From GM7GCV1 sp965222065 (GTDB lineage Bacteria; Pseudomonadota; Gammaproteobacteria; Pseudomonadales; GM7GCV1), in assembly GCA_965222065.1 (NCBI GenBank), contig OZ244933.1:1674001-1738000 (forward strand): 64,000 bases of DNA. The letters run 5' to 3'. The notes below the pieces were generated by a model, which saw only the letters and a program-made list of their open reading frames with translations, was not told where the DNA came from and did not search any database. Below, piece by piece: positions 8,524 through 17,516 of this stretch. Every line of letters starts with the position of its first letter. Positions within the stretch are counted from its first letter, which is position 1. Made by a program: the position numbers and the translations under genes.

Positions 8524-9461
8524 ATGCGGTCATCCCCCCCAAAGCCTGTACAGAAGCAAATATGGAATCAGTAAGCCAATACCTAAAACAGCTGCAAGAC
8601 AATATTTGTCGTGCGCTGTCTGATTTTGATGGTGTCGAATTTACGGAAGATCTCTGGGAACGCGACACTGAAAAACTTGGCGGTGGAGGCCGTACCCGGG
8701 TGCTGGCTGAAGGCAACCAGATAGAGAAGGGTGGTGTGAACTACTCGCTGGTAACAGGGGAGTCTTTACCAGCGTCAGCCACAGCGCACCGTCCGGAACT
8801 GGCAGGCCGCTCTTACAAGGCGATGGGTGTTTCCCTGGTGATTCATCCCCGCAATCCCTACATGCCGACTTCGCATGCCAACGTCCGCATGTTTGTCGCA
8901 GAAAAGCAGGGAGAAGATCCCGTCTGGTGGTTTGGCGGAGGTTACGATCTGACCCCCTATTACGGCTTTGAAGAAGATTGTGTGCATTGGCATCAGACGG
9001 CCAAAAATGCCTGTGAGCCTTTTGGCGAAGACATTTATCCGCGCTTTAAGACCTGGTGTGATAATTATTTTTATCTGAAACATCGATTTGAGCCACGCGG
9101 TATAGGCGGGCTGTTTTTCGATGATTTTAACGAACTGGGCTTCGACAAAAGTTTTGAGTTTCTTCGCGCAGTTGGTGATAGCTATATAGATGCCTATCTT
9201 CCAATCCTGGAAAAGCGTAAGGACACACCTTATGGTGAACGCGAACGCAGCTTTCAGGCTTACCGTCGGGGGCGCTATGTAGAATTTAACCTGGTCTATG
9301 ACCGTGGCACTATCTTTGGCCTTCAATCCGGGGGACGTGCGGAATCCATTTTGATGTCATTGCCACCAAAGGTGGAATGGCATTACAAGTGGCATCCGGA
9401 AGCCGGATCTGAAGAAGAGCGCCTTTATACAGATTTCCTTCGTTCGCGCGATTGGGTATAA
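8520..9461 (+). CDS. hemF: Oxygen-dependent coproporphyrinogen-III oxidase
   Basis: Converts coproporphyrinogen III to protoporphyrinogen IX with O2 in heme synthesis. The 313-residue product carries the family blocks GGGGRTRVL, HPRNPYMPTSHANVRMF, WWFGGGYDLTPYYGF, RGIGGLFFDDF and the C-terminal YVEFNLVYDRGTIFGLQSGG. The ATG at 8520 overlaps the tsaC stop and has GAGAGG upstream; an internal ATG at 8562 would also give a plausible 299-residue enzyme. The context fits a cell that makes heme B and heme A for the oxidases encoded downstream. Confidence 0.97.
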   Translation: MNAVIPPKACTEANMESVSQYLKQLQDNICRALSDFDGVEFTEDLWERDTEKLGGGGRTRVLAEGNQIEKGGVNYSLVTGESLPASATAHRPELAGRSYKAMGVSLVIHPRNPYMPTSHANVRMFVAEKQGEDPVWWFGGGYDLTPYYGFEEDCVHWHQTAKNACEPFGEDIYPRFKTWCDNYFYLKHRFEPRGIGGLFFDDFNELGFDKSFEFLRAVGDSYIDAYLPILEKRKDTPYGERERSFQAYRRGRYVEFNLVYDRGTIFGLQSGGRAESILMSLPPKVEWHYKWHPEAGSEEERLYTDFLRSRDWV

Positions 9462-9495
9462 CAGACAAAAGGCTGCACAAACCTGGAGCAACAAT

Positions 9496-10329
9496 TTGGA
9501 TCGTTACGCCGTTTTTGGAAACCCGATAAAGCATTCAAAATCACCGCAAATCCATCAATGGTTTGCCGAACAAACCCGTCAATCGCTTGAATATGATGCC
9601 CGACTGGTCGAGCTGGGCCAGTTCGAACCGGCGGCTCGTGAATTTTTTAACGCCGGTGGGCTCGGTCTGAATATCACCGTCCCGTTTAAGCATGATGCTT
9701 ATGAATTTGCCGAATCCCTGACCGAAAGGGCGCGGCGAGCCCAGGCGGTGAATACACTGGCTCGCCAATCGGATGGAAGTATTCTGGGCGATAATACGGA
9801 CGGCGTTGGCCTGGTTGCGGACATTCGCGACAATTTGTCCTGGTCTTTAAACGCGACCCGAATCCTTATACTTGGTGCCGGTGGAGCGGTCCGGGGCGTA
9901 CTGGGTCCGATTTTATCTGAACATCCAAAAGAAATAGTCATTGCAAACCGGACCAGTGCAAAGGCAGCAGAGCTTGCCAGAGAGTTTGCCGAACTTGGTG
10001 AAATTTCTGGTAGTGGATACGAGCAGCTAAAGGACCAAACCGGTTCATTTGATCTGGTTATTAACGGAACAAGCCTCAGTCTTAGCGGCGAGTTGCCCCC
10101 GGTTCCCGAAGTGTTGCTGACACCACAAACCCGTGCCTACGACATGGTGTACGCCAATAAACCAACCCCTTTCATGTCCTGGGCAAGTGCGCTCGGCTGT
10201 GATGTTTCCGATGGTTTGGGGATGCTGGTTGGGCAAGCGGCAGAGTCGTTTTATGTTTGGCGGAGCGTTCGTCCGCCAACCCTGCCGCTAATTAAACTGC
10301 TCAGGGAAAAGGCCCAAACAGAAACCTGA
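9496..10329 (+). CDS. aroE: Shikimate dehydrogenase (NADP+), TTG start
   Basis: Reduces 3-dehydroshikimate to shikimate in aromatic amino acid synthesis. The 277-residue protein has the substrate residues of the family: NPIKHSKSP (9-17), catalytic Lys65 in NITVPFK, Asn86 and Asp102 in NTDGVGL, plus the NADP-binding GAGGAVRGV. The reading frame has no ATG at the expected position. The TTG at 9496 with GGAG seven bases upstream gives MDRYAVFGNPIKHSKS, the usual N-terminus, so a TTG start is assigned. It is the last gene of the tsaC-hemF-aroE set. Confidence 0.95.
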   Translation: MDRYAVFGNPIKHSKSPQIHQWFAEQTRQSLEYDARLVELGQFEPAAREFFNAGGLGLNITVPFKHDAYEFAESLTERARRAQAVNTLARQSDGSILGDNTDGVGLVADIRDNLSWSLNATRILILGAGGAVRGVLGPILSEHPKEIVIANRTSAKAAELAREFAELGEISGSGYEQLKDQTGSFDLVINGTSLSLSGELPPVPEVLLTPQTRAYDMVYANKPTPFMSWASALGCDVSDGLGMLVGQAAESFYVWRSVRPPTLPLIKLLREKAQTET

Positions 10330-10405
10330 ACATAAGGCATTTTAAGTAGTTACCCATGCCTATAGAATGCTTGGTTTTCCAATCCTGAATTATCCGGGGA
10401 ATTCT

Positions 10406-10978
10406 ATGAAAAGACTCATAAAAAGCATGTTGTCCGTCTTCCTCCTGGCGAGCTGTCATCTGGCTTTTGCCCAGTTTGCAGTGTTGGATAATGCCAATTC
10501 CTCGGTGAGCTTTGTTACTACCAAGGTACAGGACATCCAGGAAGTCATGCGTTTTGACCAGATATCCGGGAATATTTCGGATGAGGGACATGTAGATATC
10601 CGCATTGATGCCAACAGCATTAACACGGCAATTCCCATCCGGGATGATCGTATGCGCGAGCACCTTTTTGAGGTAGCTAATTTCCCCGAAATCAGCGTGC
10701 AGGCGATGGTTGATCCGGCCAGCCTGTCCGGAACCCGTCAAATGGAAATTCCGGCAACCTTGCACATACTGGGATTGGAGCAAAATATTCAGCTGAACAT
10801 GCTTGTCTCGGTAAAAGAAGATCGGGTTATCGTTGCCAGCATGGAACCGGTATTGCTTAACGCGGGAGATCTGGGCCTGTCGGACGGCCTGGCGATACTG
10901 GGCAGGATGGCAGGTGGTATCTGGATAGGTCAGTCTGTACCGGTAAGTTTCGCCCTGACCTTTAATCTTGTCGACTAA
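10406..10978 (+). CDS. YceI-family periplasmic protein
   Basis: A 190-residue exported protein of the YceI family, which are lipocalin-like barrels binding long isoprenoid or other amphiphilic molecules. Visible hallmarks are the FAVLDNANSSVSFVTTKVQ start, the HVDIRIDANSINTAIPIRDDRMREH block and the FEVANFPEISV strand. The signal peptide is MKRLIKSMLSVFLLASCHLAFAQ. AFA-Q gives a signal peptidase I site, but LASC also resembles a lipobox, so the anchoring is uncertain. ATG 10406 has GGGGA six bases upstream and is preferred to the in-frame ATG at 10367. It converges on the carbonic anhydrase gene with a 9-base gap. Confidence 0.88.
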   Translation: MKRLIKSMLSVFLLASCHLAFAQFAVLDNANSSVSFVTTKVQDIQEVMRFDQISGNISDEGHVDIRIDANSINTAIPIRDDRMREHLFEVANFPEISVQAMVDPASLSGTRQMEIPATLHILGLEQNIQLNMLVSVKEDRVIVASMEPVLLNAGDLGLSDGLAILGRMAGGIWIGQSVPVSFALTFNLVD

Positions 10979-10987
10979 GCGATGTTG

Positions 10988-11533
10988 CTATGTCTTTTCC
11001 TGTAAATACTGGTCTTTCAATTTGATGTAGTTTTGGGGAGAGTACGGCAGGAAATTGCGCTCATCATCACTAAGGGGGCGCAATTGTTTAACCGGGTTGC
11101 CGACATACACATATCCCGAAGCCAAATGTTTTCCGGGTGGTACCAGTGCTCCCGCACCCAGGATGACTTCGTCTTCAATAACCGCGCCGTCATTTACAAT
11201 GGCACCAATGCCAACAAGTACGCGATTACCAACTGTGCAGCCGTGCAGAACGGCCGCATGCCCAATGGTGACATCTTCGCCAATATTTAGCGGGAAACCC
11301 TCGGGACTGAAATTCTCGCTGGCGTGGGTAATATGCAGAACGGCGTTATCCTGCACATTGCTTCGGTGGCCTACATGAATGTAGTGCATGTCGCCCCGAA
11401 TAATGGCACCGGGCCAGACAGAAACATCGTCGCCCAATACGACATCACCAATGACTGTCGCGCTGTCGTCAACGAACACGCGTTCACCCAGCTGGGGAGT
11501 GATACCATTAAAAGATCGAATTGAATCTGTCAT
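10988..11533 (-). CDS. Gamma-class carbonic anhydrase family protein (YrdA-like)
   Basis: A 181-residue left-handed beta-helix hexapeptide-repeat protein. It shows VWPGAIIRGDMHYIHVG, AVLHITH and TIGHAAVLHGCTVG; the metal-binding His triad is His67, His92 and His97, with the same five-residue spacing of the last two as in the archaeal Cam enzyme. Members of the short YrdA group are widespread and mostly uncharacterised, so carbonic anhydrase activity is not assured. It is divergent from the yheV-like gene, as both are also linked in other gammaproteobacteria. Confidence 0.9.
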   Translation of the reverse strand: MTDSIRSFNGITPQLGERVFVDDSATVIGDVVLGDDVSVWPGAIIRGDMHYIHVGHRSNVQDNAVLHITHASENFSPEGFPLNIGEDVTIGHAAVLHGCTVGNRVLVGIGAIVNDGAVIEDEVILGAGALVPPGKHLASGYVYVGNPVKQLRPLSDDERNFLPYSPQNYIKLKDQYLQEKT

Positions 11534-11562
11534 GGAAATTGCTCCGTAGATATCCAGATATT

Positions 11563-11820
11563 ATGAAGCCTAGCATGAAAAACAAACGATTTATTGCCGG
11601 GGCGGTTTGCCCGAAATGTACCCAGGTAGACAAGGTATTTACCTACGAGTTAGAGGGCCGGAAATTCCGTGCCTGCACTCGCTGCGACTTCAATGAAGAA
11701 ATGCGTTTTGACCAAAATCGCCAGGAATTGCCCACAAGGGTAAATTTATCAGCCAGGTCGCAAGCAGAGCCGGTGACTCTGCTTCAGTTTCCCGACAAAG
11801 ATAAAAAATCCAGTTCCTAA
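11563..11820 (+). CDS. YheV-family zinc-ribbon protein
   Basis: A small protein (85 residues from ATG 11563, 81 from ATG 11575) with the conserved start KRFIAGAVCPKC and a second cysteine pair in ACTRC (Cys16, 19, 38, 41). This is the YheV type of four-cysteine zinc ribbon, whose function is unknown. The in-frame TTG at 11521 overlaps the divergent carbonic anhydrase gene and is not used. The choice between 11563 and 11575 is open, since neither has a strong ribosome site. Its stop codon overlaps the stop of the convergent DUF481 gene. Confidence 0.8.
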   Translation: MKPSMKNKRFIAGAVCPKCTQVDKVFTYELEGRKFRACTRCDFNEEMRFDQNRQELPTRVNLSARSQAEPVTLLQFPDKDKKSSS

Positions 11821-12527
11821 TCAAACAGATAGTTGAGGGATACCGTGACGTACTTGTCCGTGTTCTCTGTGTCCACGGGTACGTCGGTGTTGTGCTTGAT
11901 AAGGTAGGAAAGCTTGATGCCGAGGTTGTCAGTCATCAAAACTCCCAGGGCTATCTGACCTTCCAGGTAGGTATTTTCAGCGCCGGATTCAGAAAGTACT
12001 CTGGATTCAAAGCGTGTATTTTCTGTTAAGGAGCGGTGGTAGGTCGCGCGAGTTGTCCAGATAGATTCGCTCTCTTCTCCCTGGTTGTCCAACAGCTCCG
12101 CTTTTCGATAACCAATACCGGCCTGGGCCCTGAAAAGCGACACCCCATCATCAAAAAAAGTTTTACCAAGACCTATGGATGTTGATGATTGGTAGTCATA
12201 ACCGCTGAAACGATCATCCAGGTAACGCACGTTGGCGAATGCGAAGGAGCGCTCGCTTATGCGGTAGTCGCTTTGCAGCTTGATGCTGTAGGTTTTTGCT
12301 GTGGTTTCATCATCCTGCGAGGCACTGTAGGCATCAAATTCAGCCATGTAGAGCCAGTCACCAAGAGTGTCGTAATTGGTGGAAAATGCCGCCGCGAGTG
12401 AATTTGACTCGGAATTACCGCTAACTGAGTTATAGCCCAGGTCGCCACTGCCCGACCAGTCTCCGGCCATCGCGGGAAAGCAGGTGAAAACCAGGCATGC
12501 GCCAAGGGTACGAAAAGTTGATGTCAT
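11817..12527 (-). CDS. DUF481 outer-membrane beta-barrel protein (YdiY-like)
   Basis: A 236-residue exported protein with a signal peptide (MTSTFRTLGACLVFTCFPAMA, cut before GDWSG). It then has the DUF481 pattern of alternating amphipathic strands (GDLGYNSVSGNSESNS, SDYRISERSFAFANVRYLDD, IGLGKTFFDDGVSLFRAQAG) and a terminal aromatic strand ending KYVTVSLNYLFD, the C-terminal Phe-type signal recognised by the BAM machinery. The family is called salt-induced outer membrane protein; the function is not established. ATG 12527 has GGAGAG five bases upstream; the longer frame from 12566 is rejected. Confidence 0.85.
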   Translation of the reverse strand: MTSTFRTLGACLVFTCFPAMAGDWSGSGDLGYNSVSGNSESNSLAAAFSTNYDTLGDWLYMAEFDAYSASQDDETTAKTYSIKLQSDYRISERSFAFANVRYLDDRFSGYDYQSSTSIGLGKTFFDDGVSLFRAQAGIGYRKAELLDNQGEESESIWTTRATYHRSLTENTRFESRVLSESGAENTYLEGQIALGVLMTDNLGIKLSYLIKHNTDVPVDTENTDKYVTVSLNYLFD

Positions 12528-12647
12528 AGCTCTCTCCAAAATTTTGGCTGCACTATAAGGAACCATTTACGGGTTTCAAGTAAGAAAGGTTTGATAAAGC
12601 GTAAAAAATAAAATAAATCGTTGGCAAGTATAAGAAACAAGAGCCGC

Positions 12648-13964
12648 TTAACCCTTTTGCCAATCTTTTTGCAGTATTCGCAAGAAAGGCAGGGCCAAGC
12701 TAGCGATACGGGCAAGATGTATGCTGAACATTGCCAGCCAAAGACCGGTGTTACCCAGCCCTCTTGTTAACCACCATACAGGAATGAAAATAAACAGTGT
12801 GGCCAGTACCATCGCGTTTTGCATGGTACGAGTATGGCCAATACCAATAAATATTCCATCCAGCTGATAACACCAGACGGCAATCATTGGCAAGAAGGTC
12901 AGCCAGAGAAAGTCGTTTGACGCTATTTGGCGAACAGCGTCCAGATTCGTATACATGTTGATGATGGGCGTTTGTCCGATGAGCAGTGTGGTCGTGCAGA
13001 GGATAGCCATGATGGCAGCAAGTACTGATGTACCTTTGCAAGCGGCAACAAAATCCTGGCGATCACCAGCACCCCAGGCTTTGCCACACAGCGTCTCTGC
13101 AGCATGGGCAAAGCCGTCCATTGTGTAGGCTGTCAGGGCCAGCAAATTTAATAAAATCGCATTGGCTGCAGCCGTTTCCGCTCCAATGAGCGCACCCTGG
13201 CTGGTAAAAAATAAAAAAGTGAAAAGCAGGCAGAGCGTGCGAACAAATAAATGACGGGAACTGTGGAACATCTCAAGCAGCGACGTCCAGTCGATTTCGG
13301 GCCACCGTAAGGCGATATGTAATCCGGACAATTTTCGCATGACCAGGATGGCACCCAGTGCGAAACCCAGATATTCGGCGGCAAGACTGGCCCACGCAGC
13401 CCCTGCTGATGCCAGCCCCATTTCCACGATCAGTATATAGTCAAACAGAATGTTTAGAAGATTGGTGGTCAGCAGTATCCACATCACAGACCTGGTGTCC
13501 TGAAGGCCAATTAACCAGCCCACAAAGGCATAGGTCATAAGTGCAGCGGGAGCTGCCCAAATTCGTATGCTGGTATATTCAAGTGCCAGCCCGGAAAGCT
13601 CACTGGAGGCATCGCTCAGTAATGCGATTAGGGGTCCGAGAGCCCATGGATGCACAATAAGTATGATCAAACCGATAATGGAGGCAAAACCGATAGCCTC
13701 ACAAAGACGACGGAAGGTTTCCTGATCACTGCCGCTTCCCCGGGCCCGGGCCGTAAAGCCGGTGGTGCCCATCCTCAGGAAGCCGAACACCCAAAAGATC
13801 ATGCCAATCAACTGGGCGCCCAGTGCTGCTGCCCCCAGGTAGACGGCGTCTTCCTGGTGGCCCAGCAAGGCCGTATCCACAAGTCCCAAGAGTGGAATAC
13901 TCAAATTGGCCAGCATCATGGGTAATGCAATGTTGAGAATTTTCCGATAGTAGCCGGGTATCAT
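12648..13964 (-). CDS. MATE-family efflux transporter, DinF subgroup
   Basis: A 438-residue inner-membrane protein with about twelve hydrophobic segments in two MatE halves, beginning ILNIALPMMLANLSIPLLGLVDTALLGH, the usual N-terminal signature of DinF-like MATE exporters. These use Na+ or H+ gradients to export cationic compounds. The substrate cannot be read from the sequence. It lies alone on the minus strand between the DUF481 gene and the first cox operon. The start at 13964 has no strong ribosome site but fits the family N-terminus. Confidence 0.9.
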   Translation of the reverse strand: MIPGYYRKILNIALPMMLANLSIPLLGLVDTALLGHQEDAVYLGAAALGAQLIGMIFWVFGFLRMGTTGFTARARGSGSDQETFRRLCEAIGFASIIGLIILIVHPWALGPLIALLSDASSELSGLALEYTSIRIWAAPAALMTYAFVGWLIGLQDTRSVMWILLTTNLLNILFDYILIVEMGLASAGAAWASLAAEYLGFALGAILVMRKLSGLHIALRWPEIDWTSLLEMFHSSRHLFVRTLCLLFTFLFFTSQGALIGAETAAANAILLNLLALTAYTMDGFAHAAETLCGKAWGAGDRQDFVAACKGTSVLAAIMAILCTTTLLIGQTPIINMYTNLDAVRQIASNDFLWLTFLPMIAVWCYQLDGIFIGIGHTRTMQNAMVLATLFIFIPVWWLTRGLGNTGLWLAMFSIHLARIASLALPFLRILQKDWQKG

Positions 13965-14099
13965 TAGCTGGGAATACCTGAAAAAAATGTTGTGAAATCA
14001 AGAAGATGTAAGCATCTTGCTGTGGAGCTTTAAAAATGACTAATGTATACTCACGCGGCTTTTTTGAGGCTGCTCACCAGTCGGACTAATGCTCAGGAA

Positions 14100-14138
14100 T
14101 TGACCCTTCAAGGGACAAATTCTAAGCTGCTTAGAATT
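14100..14138 (+). promoter_or_regulatory. Two adjoining palindromes in the coxB leader
   Basis: CCCTT-C-AAGGG, flanked by TTG and CAA, occupies 14100-14118. It is followed directly by the perfect 9-base inverted repeat AATTCTAAG-CTG-CTTAGAATT at 14118-14138. They lie 24-62 bases before the coxB start. They could be repressor or activator sites or mRNA hairpins; no known regulator motif is recognised. Confidence 0.45.
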
Positions 14139-14161
14139 AAATAACATCGGAGAAAAGTGCA

Positions 14162-15301
14162 ATGCTGAGAAAAGCGATGAAGCTTTTCGCACTCGCTCTA
14201 GGGGCTCTACCCGGTTTCGCTTTTGCGGCCGAGGGGTCTGCCGGGCAATCAGTGCTTAATATGACAAGAGGCGTTACCCCGGTTTCGCACGAAGTCTACG
14301 AAATCCACATGTTCATGTTCTGGATCTGCGTAGTCATCGGTATTGGGGTATTTGGGTACATGTTGTGGGCTATGATTTTTCACCGCAAGTCGGTTGGTCA
14401 CAAGCCTGCACAATTTCATGAACATTTGGGTGCTGAAATTGCCTGGACGGTTATCCCGTTCCTTCTTTTAATTGTAATGGCCGTGCCTGCCACCAAAACT
14501 CTAAAGGATATGTACGATACCTCGGATGCCGAGATAGACATTAAAGTCACAGGCTATCAGTGGCGATGGCAATACGAATATCTTGGCGAGGGTGTCAGCT
14601 TTATGTCCGAGCTGTCCACTTCACGTGACCAAATAAATAACCTGGAAGAAAAAGGTGTGAACTACCTTCAGGAAGTCACTGAGCCCCTGGTTCTTCCGGC
14701 GGAGACCAAAGTGCGTTTCCTGGTGACATCCCGCGATGTAATCCATGCCTGGTGGGTTCCCGCCTTTGCCATCAAGCGTGATGCCATTCCCGGCTATACC
14801 GTCGAGACCTGGACCTATGTAAACGAGCCTGGCACCTACCGTGGAGAGTGTGCTGAACTCTGTGGTCAGGATCATGCCTTTATGCCAATTGTGGTTGAGG
14901 TTCTGCCAAAGGCAGAGTATGCCCAATGGCTGGAGGACAAGAAGGCCGAAGCTGAGGCACTGGCTGCGCTGACCGAACGAACTTTTACCATGGATGAGCT
15001 GATGGAGCGCGGTAAAGCCGCCTATGATCGTTCCTGTGCAGCCTGTCACGGTGTTGATGGACAGGGTGTCGCCGGGGCCTTCCCGGCCATGGCTGGCAGC
15101 CCGGTTGTACAGGGGGATCTTTCACATCACTTGGACGTCGTGGTTAACGGTGTCCCGGGCACATCCATGCAGGCATTTGGCACCCAGCTTAGCGAAGTGG
15201 ATATGGCTGCCATAATTACTTACGAACGTAACGCTTTCGGCAACAATACCGGTGATCTGGTGCAGCCGATTGATGTATACAACTTTGCTAACGGTCAATA
15301 G
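14162..15301 (+). CDS. coxB: Cytochrome c oxidase subunit II with C-terminal cytochrome c domain
   Basis: Copper-A electron-entry subunit of an aa3/caa3-type terminal oxidase. The 379-residue protein has a signal-like N-terminus (1-23), two membrane helices (about 48-73 and 92-112) and the periplasmic cupredoxin domain with the CuA ligands His195, Cys230, Glu232, Cys234, His238 and Met241. It then carries a fused cytochrome c domain with CAACH at 292-296. It starts the coxB-coxA-cox11-coxC operon. The leader contains two palindromes. Order and domain structure match the Pseudomonas aa3 locus. Confidence 0.96.
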   Translation: MLRKAMKLFALALGALPGFAFAAEGSAGQSVLNMTRGVTPVSHEVYEIHMFMFWICVVIGIGVFGYMLWAMIFHRKSVGHKPAQFHEHLGAEIAWTVIPFLLLIVMAVPATKTLKDMYDTSDAEIDIKVTGYQWRWQYEYLGEGVSFMSELSTSRDQINNLEEKGVNYLQEVTEPLVLPAETKVRFLVTSRDVIHAWWVPAFAIKRDAIPGYTVETWTYVNEPGTYRGECAELCGQDHAFMPIVVEVLPKAEYAQWLEDKKAEAEALAALTERTFTMDELMERGKAAYDRSCAACHGVDGQGVAGAFPAMAGSPVVQGDLSHHLDVVVNGVPGTSMQAFGTQLSEVDMAAIITYERNAFGNNTGDLVQPIDVYNFANGQ

Positions 15302-15314
15302 GAGGTATTAACTA

Positions 15315-16889
15315 ATGGGACACTCTGCTCCTAAAGGTATTGGCCGCTGGCTGTTTACCACAAACCACAAAGACATCGGTACGCTTTACCTCTGGTTCAG
15401 TTTTGCGATGTTTATCCTTGGTGGCTTTTTTGCCATGGTCATTCGTGCTGAGCTGTTCGAACCCGGCATGCAATTGATTCGTCCGGAGTTTTTCAACCAG
15501 ATGACCACAATGCACGGGCTGGTGATGGTATTTGGCGCCATCATGCCCGCTTTTGTGGGCCTGGCGAACTGGATGATTCCAATGATGATCGGTGCGCCCG
15601 ACATGGCGCTGCCGCGTATGAACAACCTCAGCTTCTGGATTCTGCCTCCGGCGTTCCTGTTGCTTGCAGCGACCCTCTTTATGGAAGGGGGTGGCCCCAA
15701 CTTTGGTTGGACGTTCTACGCGCCGCTCTCCACGACATACGCCCCGGATACGGTTAACTACTTTATCTTCGGTGTGCACATCATGGGTATTTCATCGATC
15801 ATGGGCTCCATCAACATCATTGCCACCGTGCTAAACATGCGCGCCCCCGGCATGACCCTGATGAAAATGCCCCTGTTCGTATGGACCTGGTTGATCACTG
15901 CGTTCCTGCTGATTGCGGTTATGCCTGTACTGGCTGGCGCGGTCACCATGATGCTGATGGACATCAATTTCGGTACCAGCTTCTTTGATGCCGCAGGTGG
16001 TGGTGACCCCGTACTGTTCCAGCATATTTTCTGGTTCTTTGGCCACCCCGAGGTATACATTATTATCCTTCCGGCATTCGGTGTGATTTCCGAAATCATC
16101 CCCACCTTCAGTCGCAAACCCCTGTTTGGCTATAGCTCGATGGTGTACGCCACGGCCTCCATTGCCTTCCTGTCATTCATCGTTTGGGCTCACCACATGT
16201 TTACGGTAGGTATGCCAGTGGGTGGTGAGCTGTACTTCATGTACGCCACCATGCTGATTGCGGTGCCGACAGCGGCCAAAGTGTTCAACTGGATCACGAC
16301 TATGTTCAAGGGGGCGATCTCGTTCGAAACGCCCATGCTGTTTGCCATTGCTTTCGTGGTTCTGTTTACCGTTGGCGGGTTCACCGGTTTGATGCTGGCG
16401 ATCGCACCTGCGGACATCCAGTACCATGACAGCTACTTCGTGGTAGCACATTTCCATTACGTCATGGTAGCGGGTGCAGTATTCAGTATGTCGGCCTCGG
16501 TTTACTACTGGCTGCCCAAGTGGTGTGGCCGTATGTACAACGAAGCTATGGGTAAAGCCCATTTCTGGATCTCGTTTATCGGCTTCAACATTACGTTCTT
16601 CCCTCAGCACTTCCTGGGCCTTGGCGGCATGCCACGTCGATACGCCGACTACGCCTTGCAATTTGCTGACTGGAATATGGTGAGCTCTATTGGGGCCTTT
16701 ATTTACGGTGCCTCCCAGATCCTGTTCCTTTACAACGTGATTGCCACTATTCGTAGCGGTAAGAAAGTGGATGAACCCAAAGTGTGGGAAGGTGCACGTG
16801 GTCTGGAGTGGACAGTGCCTACCCCGGCGCCATATCACACATTTACAACTCCGCCGGATGTATCCCAGAAAGCGGAAGAGCTCCACTAG
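15315..16889 (+). CDS. coxA: Cytochrome c oxidase subunit I
   Basis: Catalytic subunit carrying heme a, heme a3 and CuB; it reduces O2 to water and pumps protons. The 524-residue protein has about twelve membrane helices, starts GRWLFTTNHKDIGTLYLWF, and has the D-channel/CuB block WFFGHPEVYIIILPAFG (near residue 240, with the Glu and the His-Tyr crosslink residues), the VWAHHMFTVG double histidine and DSYFVVAHFHYVM with the heme-ligand histidines. It starts 13 bases after coxB behind a GGAGG site. Confidence 0.97.
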   Translation: MGHSAPKGIGRWLFTTNHKDIGTLYLWFSFAMFILGGFFAMVIRAELFEPGMQLIRPEFFNQMTTMHGLVMVFGAIMPAFVGLANWMIPMMIGAPDMALPRMNNLSFWILPPAFLLLAATLFMEGGGPNFGWTFYAPLSTTYAPDTVNYFIFGVHIMGISSIMGSINIIATVLNMRAPGMTLMKMPLFVWTWLITAFLLIAVMPVLAGAVTMMLMDINFGTSFFDAAGGGDPVLFQHIFWFFGHPEVYIIILPAFGVISEIIPTFSRKPLFGYSSMVYATASIAFLSFIVWAHHMFTVGMPVGGELYFMYATMLIAVPTAAKVFNWITTMFKGAISFETPMLFAIAFVVLFTVGGFTGLMLAIAPADIQYHDSYFVVAHFHYVMVAGAVFSMSASVYYWLPKWCGRMYNEAMGKAHFWISFIGFNITFFPQHFLGLGGMPRRYADYALQFADWNMVSSIGAFIYGASQILFLYNVIATIRSGKKVDEPKVWEGARGLEWTVPTPAPYHTFTTPPDVSQKAEELH

Positions 16890-16904
16890 GAGATAAACAC
16901 AACT

Positions 16905-17474
16905 ATGGCAGACAAGAACAGCCAGAACGGTAAGAGCATTGGCAAGACAGTTGTCAAATCAGCTGTTGGTGCGGTGGTTATGTTTGCCTTTGCGGTGTTT
17001 GTGATGCCGCCCCTGTATGATCTGTTCTGTGAAGTGACCGGCATTGGTGACAAAACAGCGAGCAAATTTGAAGGGACGGTCAGCGCGATCGACGAGTCGC
17101 GCACGGTCAAGGTACAGTTTATTGCCACCAACGAGGCCACGATGCCATGGGACTTTGAACCCAATATCTTTGAGGTAGAGGTTCATCCCGGGGAGGCAAC
17201 CCGAATTACCTATTTCGCCAAGAACAGGACCCGGCGCAATATGGTGGCTCAGGCAATCCCCAATATTGTGCCGACGTCGGCGGTGAAGTACTTTCACAAG
17301 ACAGAGTGCTTCTGCTTTGACCAGCAGCCACTGCAAGCGGGGGAAGAGGCAAATATGCCGCTGGTATTCATTGTCGACAGGGATCTCCCCAAGGCAATAA
17401 ATACGATTACCCTGTCCTATAGTATTTTTGACGTGACCGACAGATTTAGTGGTGATGTCGCAGGTATTAACTAG
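16905..17474 (+). CDS. Cytochrome c oxidase assembly protein Cox11/CtaG
   Basis: Membrane-anchored copper chaperone that builds the CuB site of subunit I. The 189-residue protein has one N-terminal membrane helix (about 16-40) and a periplasmic immunoglobulin-like domain with the copper-binding KTECFCFDQQPL motif and the typical VYFVDP-like strand replaced by FIVDRDLPK. It lies between coxA and coxC as in Pseudomonas. Length and motif agree with the family. Confidence 0.95.
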   Translation: MADKNSQNGKSIGKTVVKSAVGAVVMFAFAVFVMPPLYDLFCEVTGIGDKTASKFEGTVSAIDESRTVKVQFIATNEATMPWDFEPNIFEVEVHPGEATRITYFAKNRTRRNMVAQAIPNIVPTSAVKYFHKTECFCFDQQPLQAGEEANMPLVFIVDRDLPKAINTITLSYSIFDVTDRFSGDVAGIN

Positions 17475-17516
17475 ATTGGGCTGAAAACCCAACAACGAAA
17501 CCGGAGAAAAAACAAA

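Noticed and set aside
14017..14051. Sigma-70 promoter for coxB with TATACT at 14046
   Set aside because: The -10 is good, but the nearest -35-like hexamers give 15 or 23 base spacers, so I did not list it as a feature.
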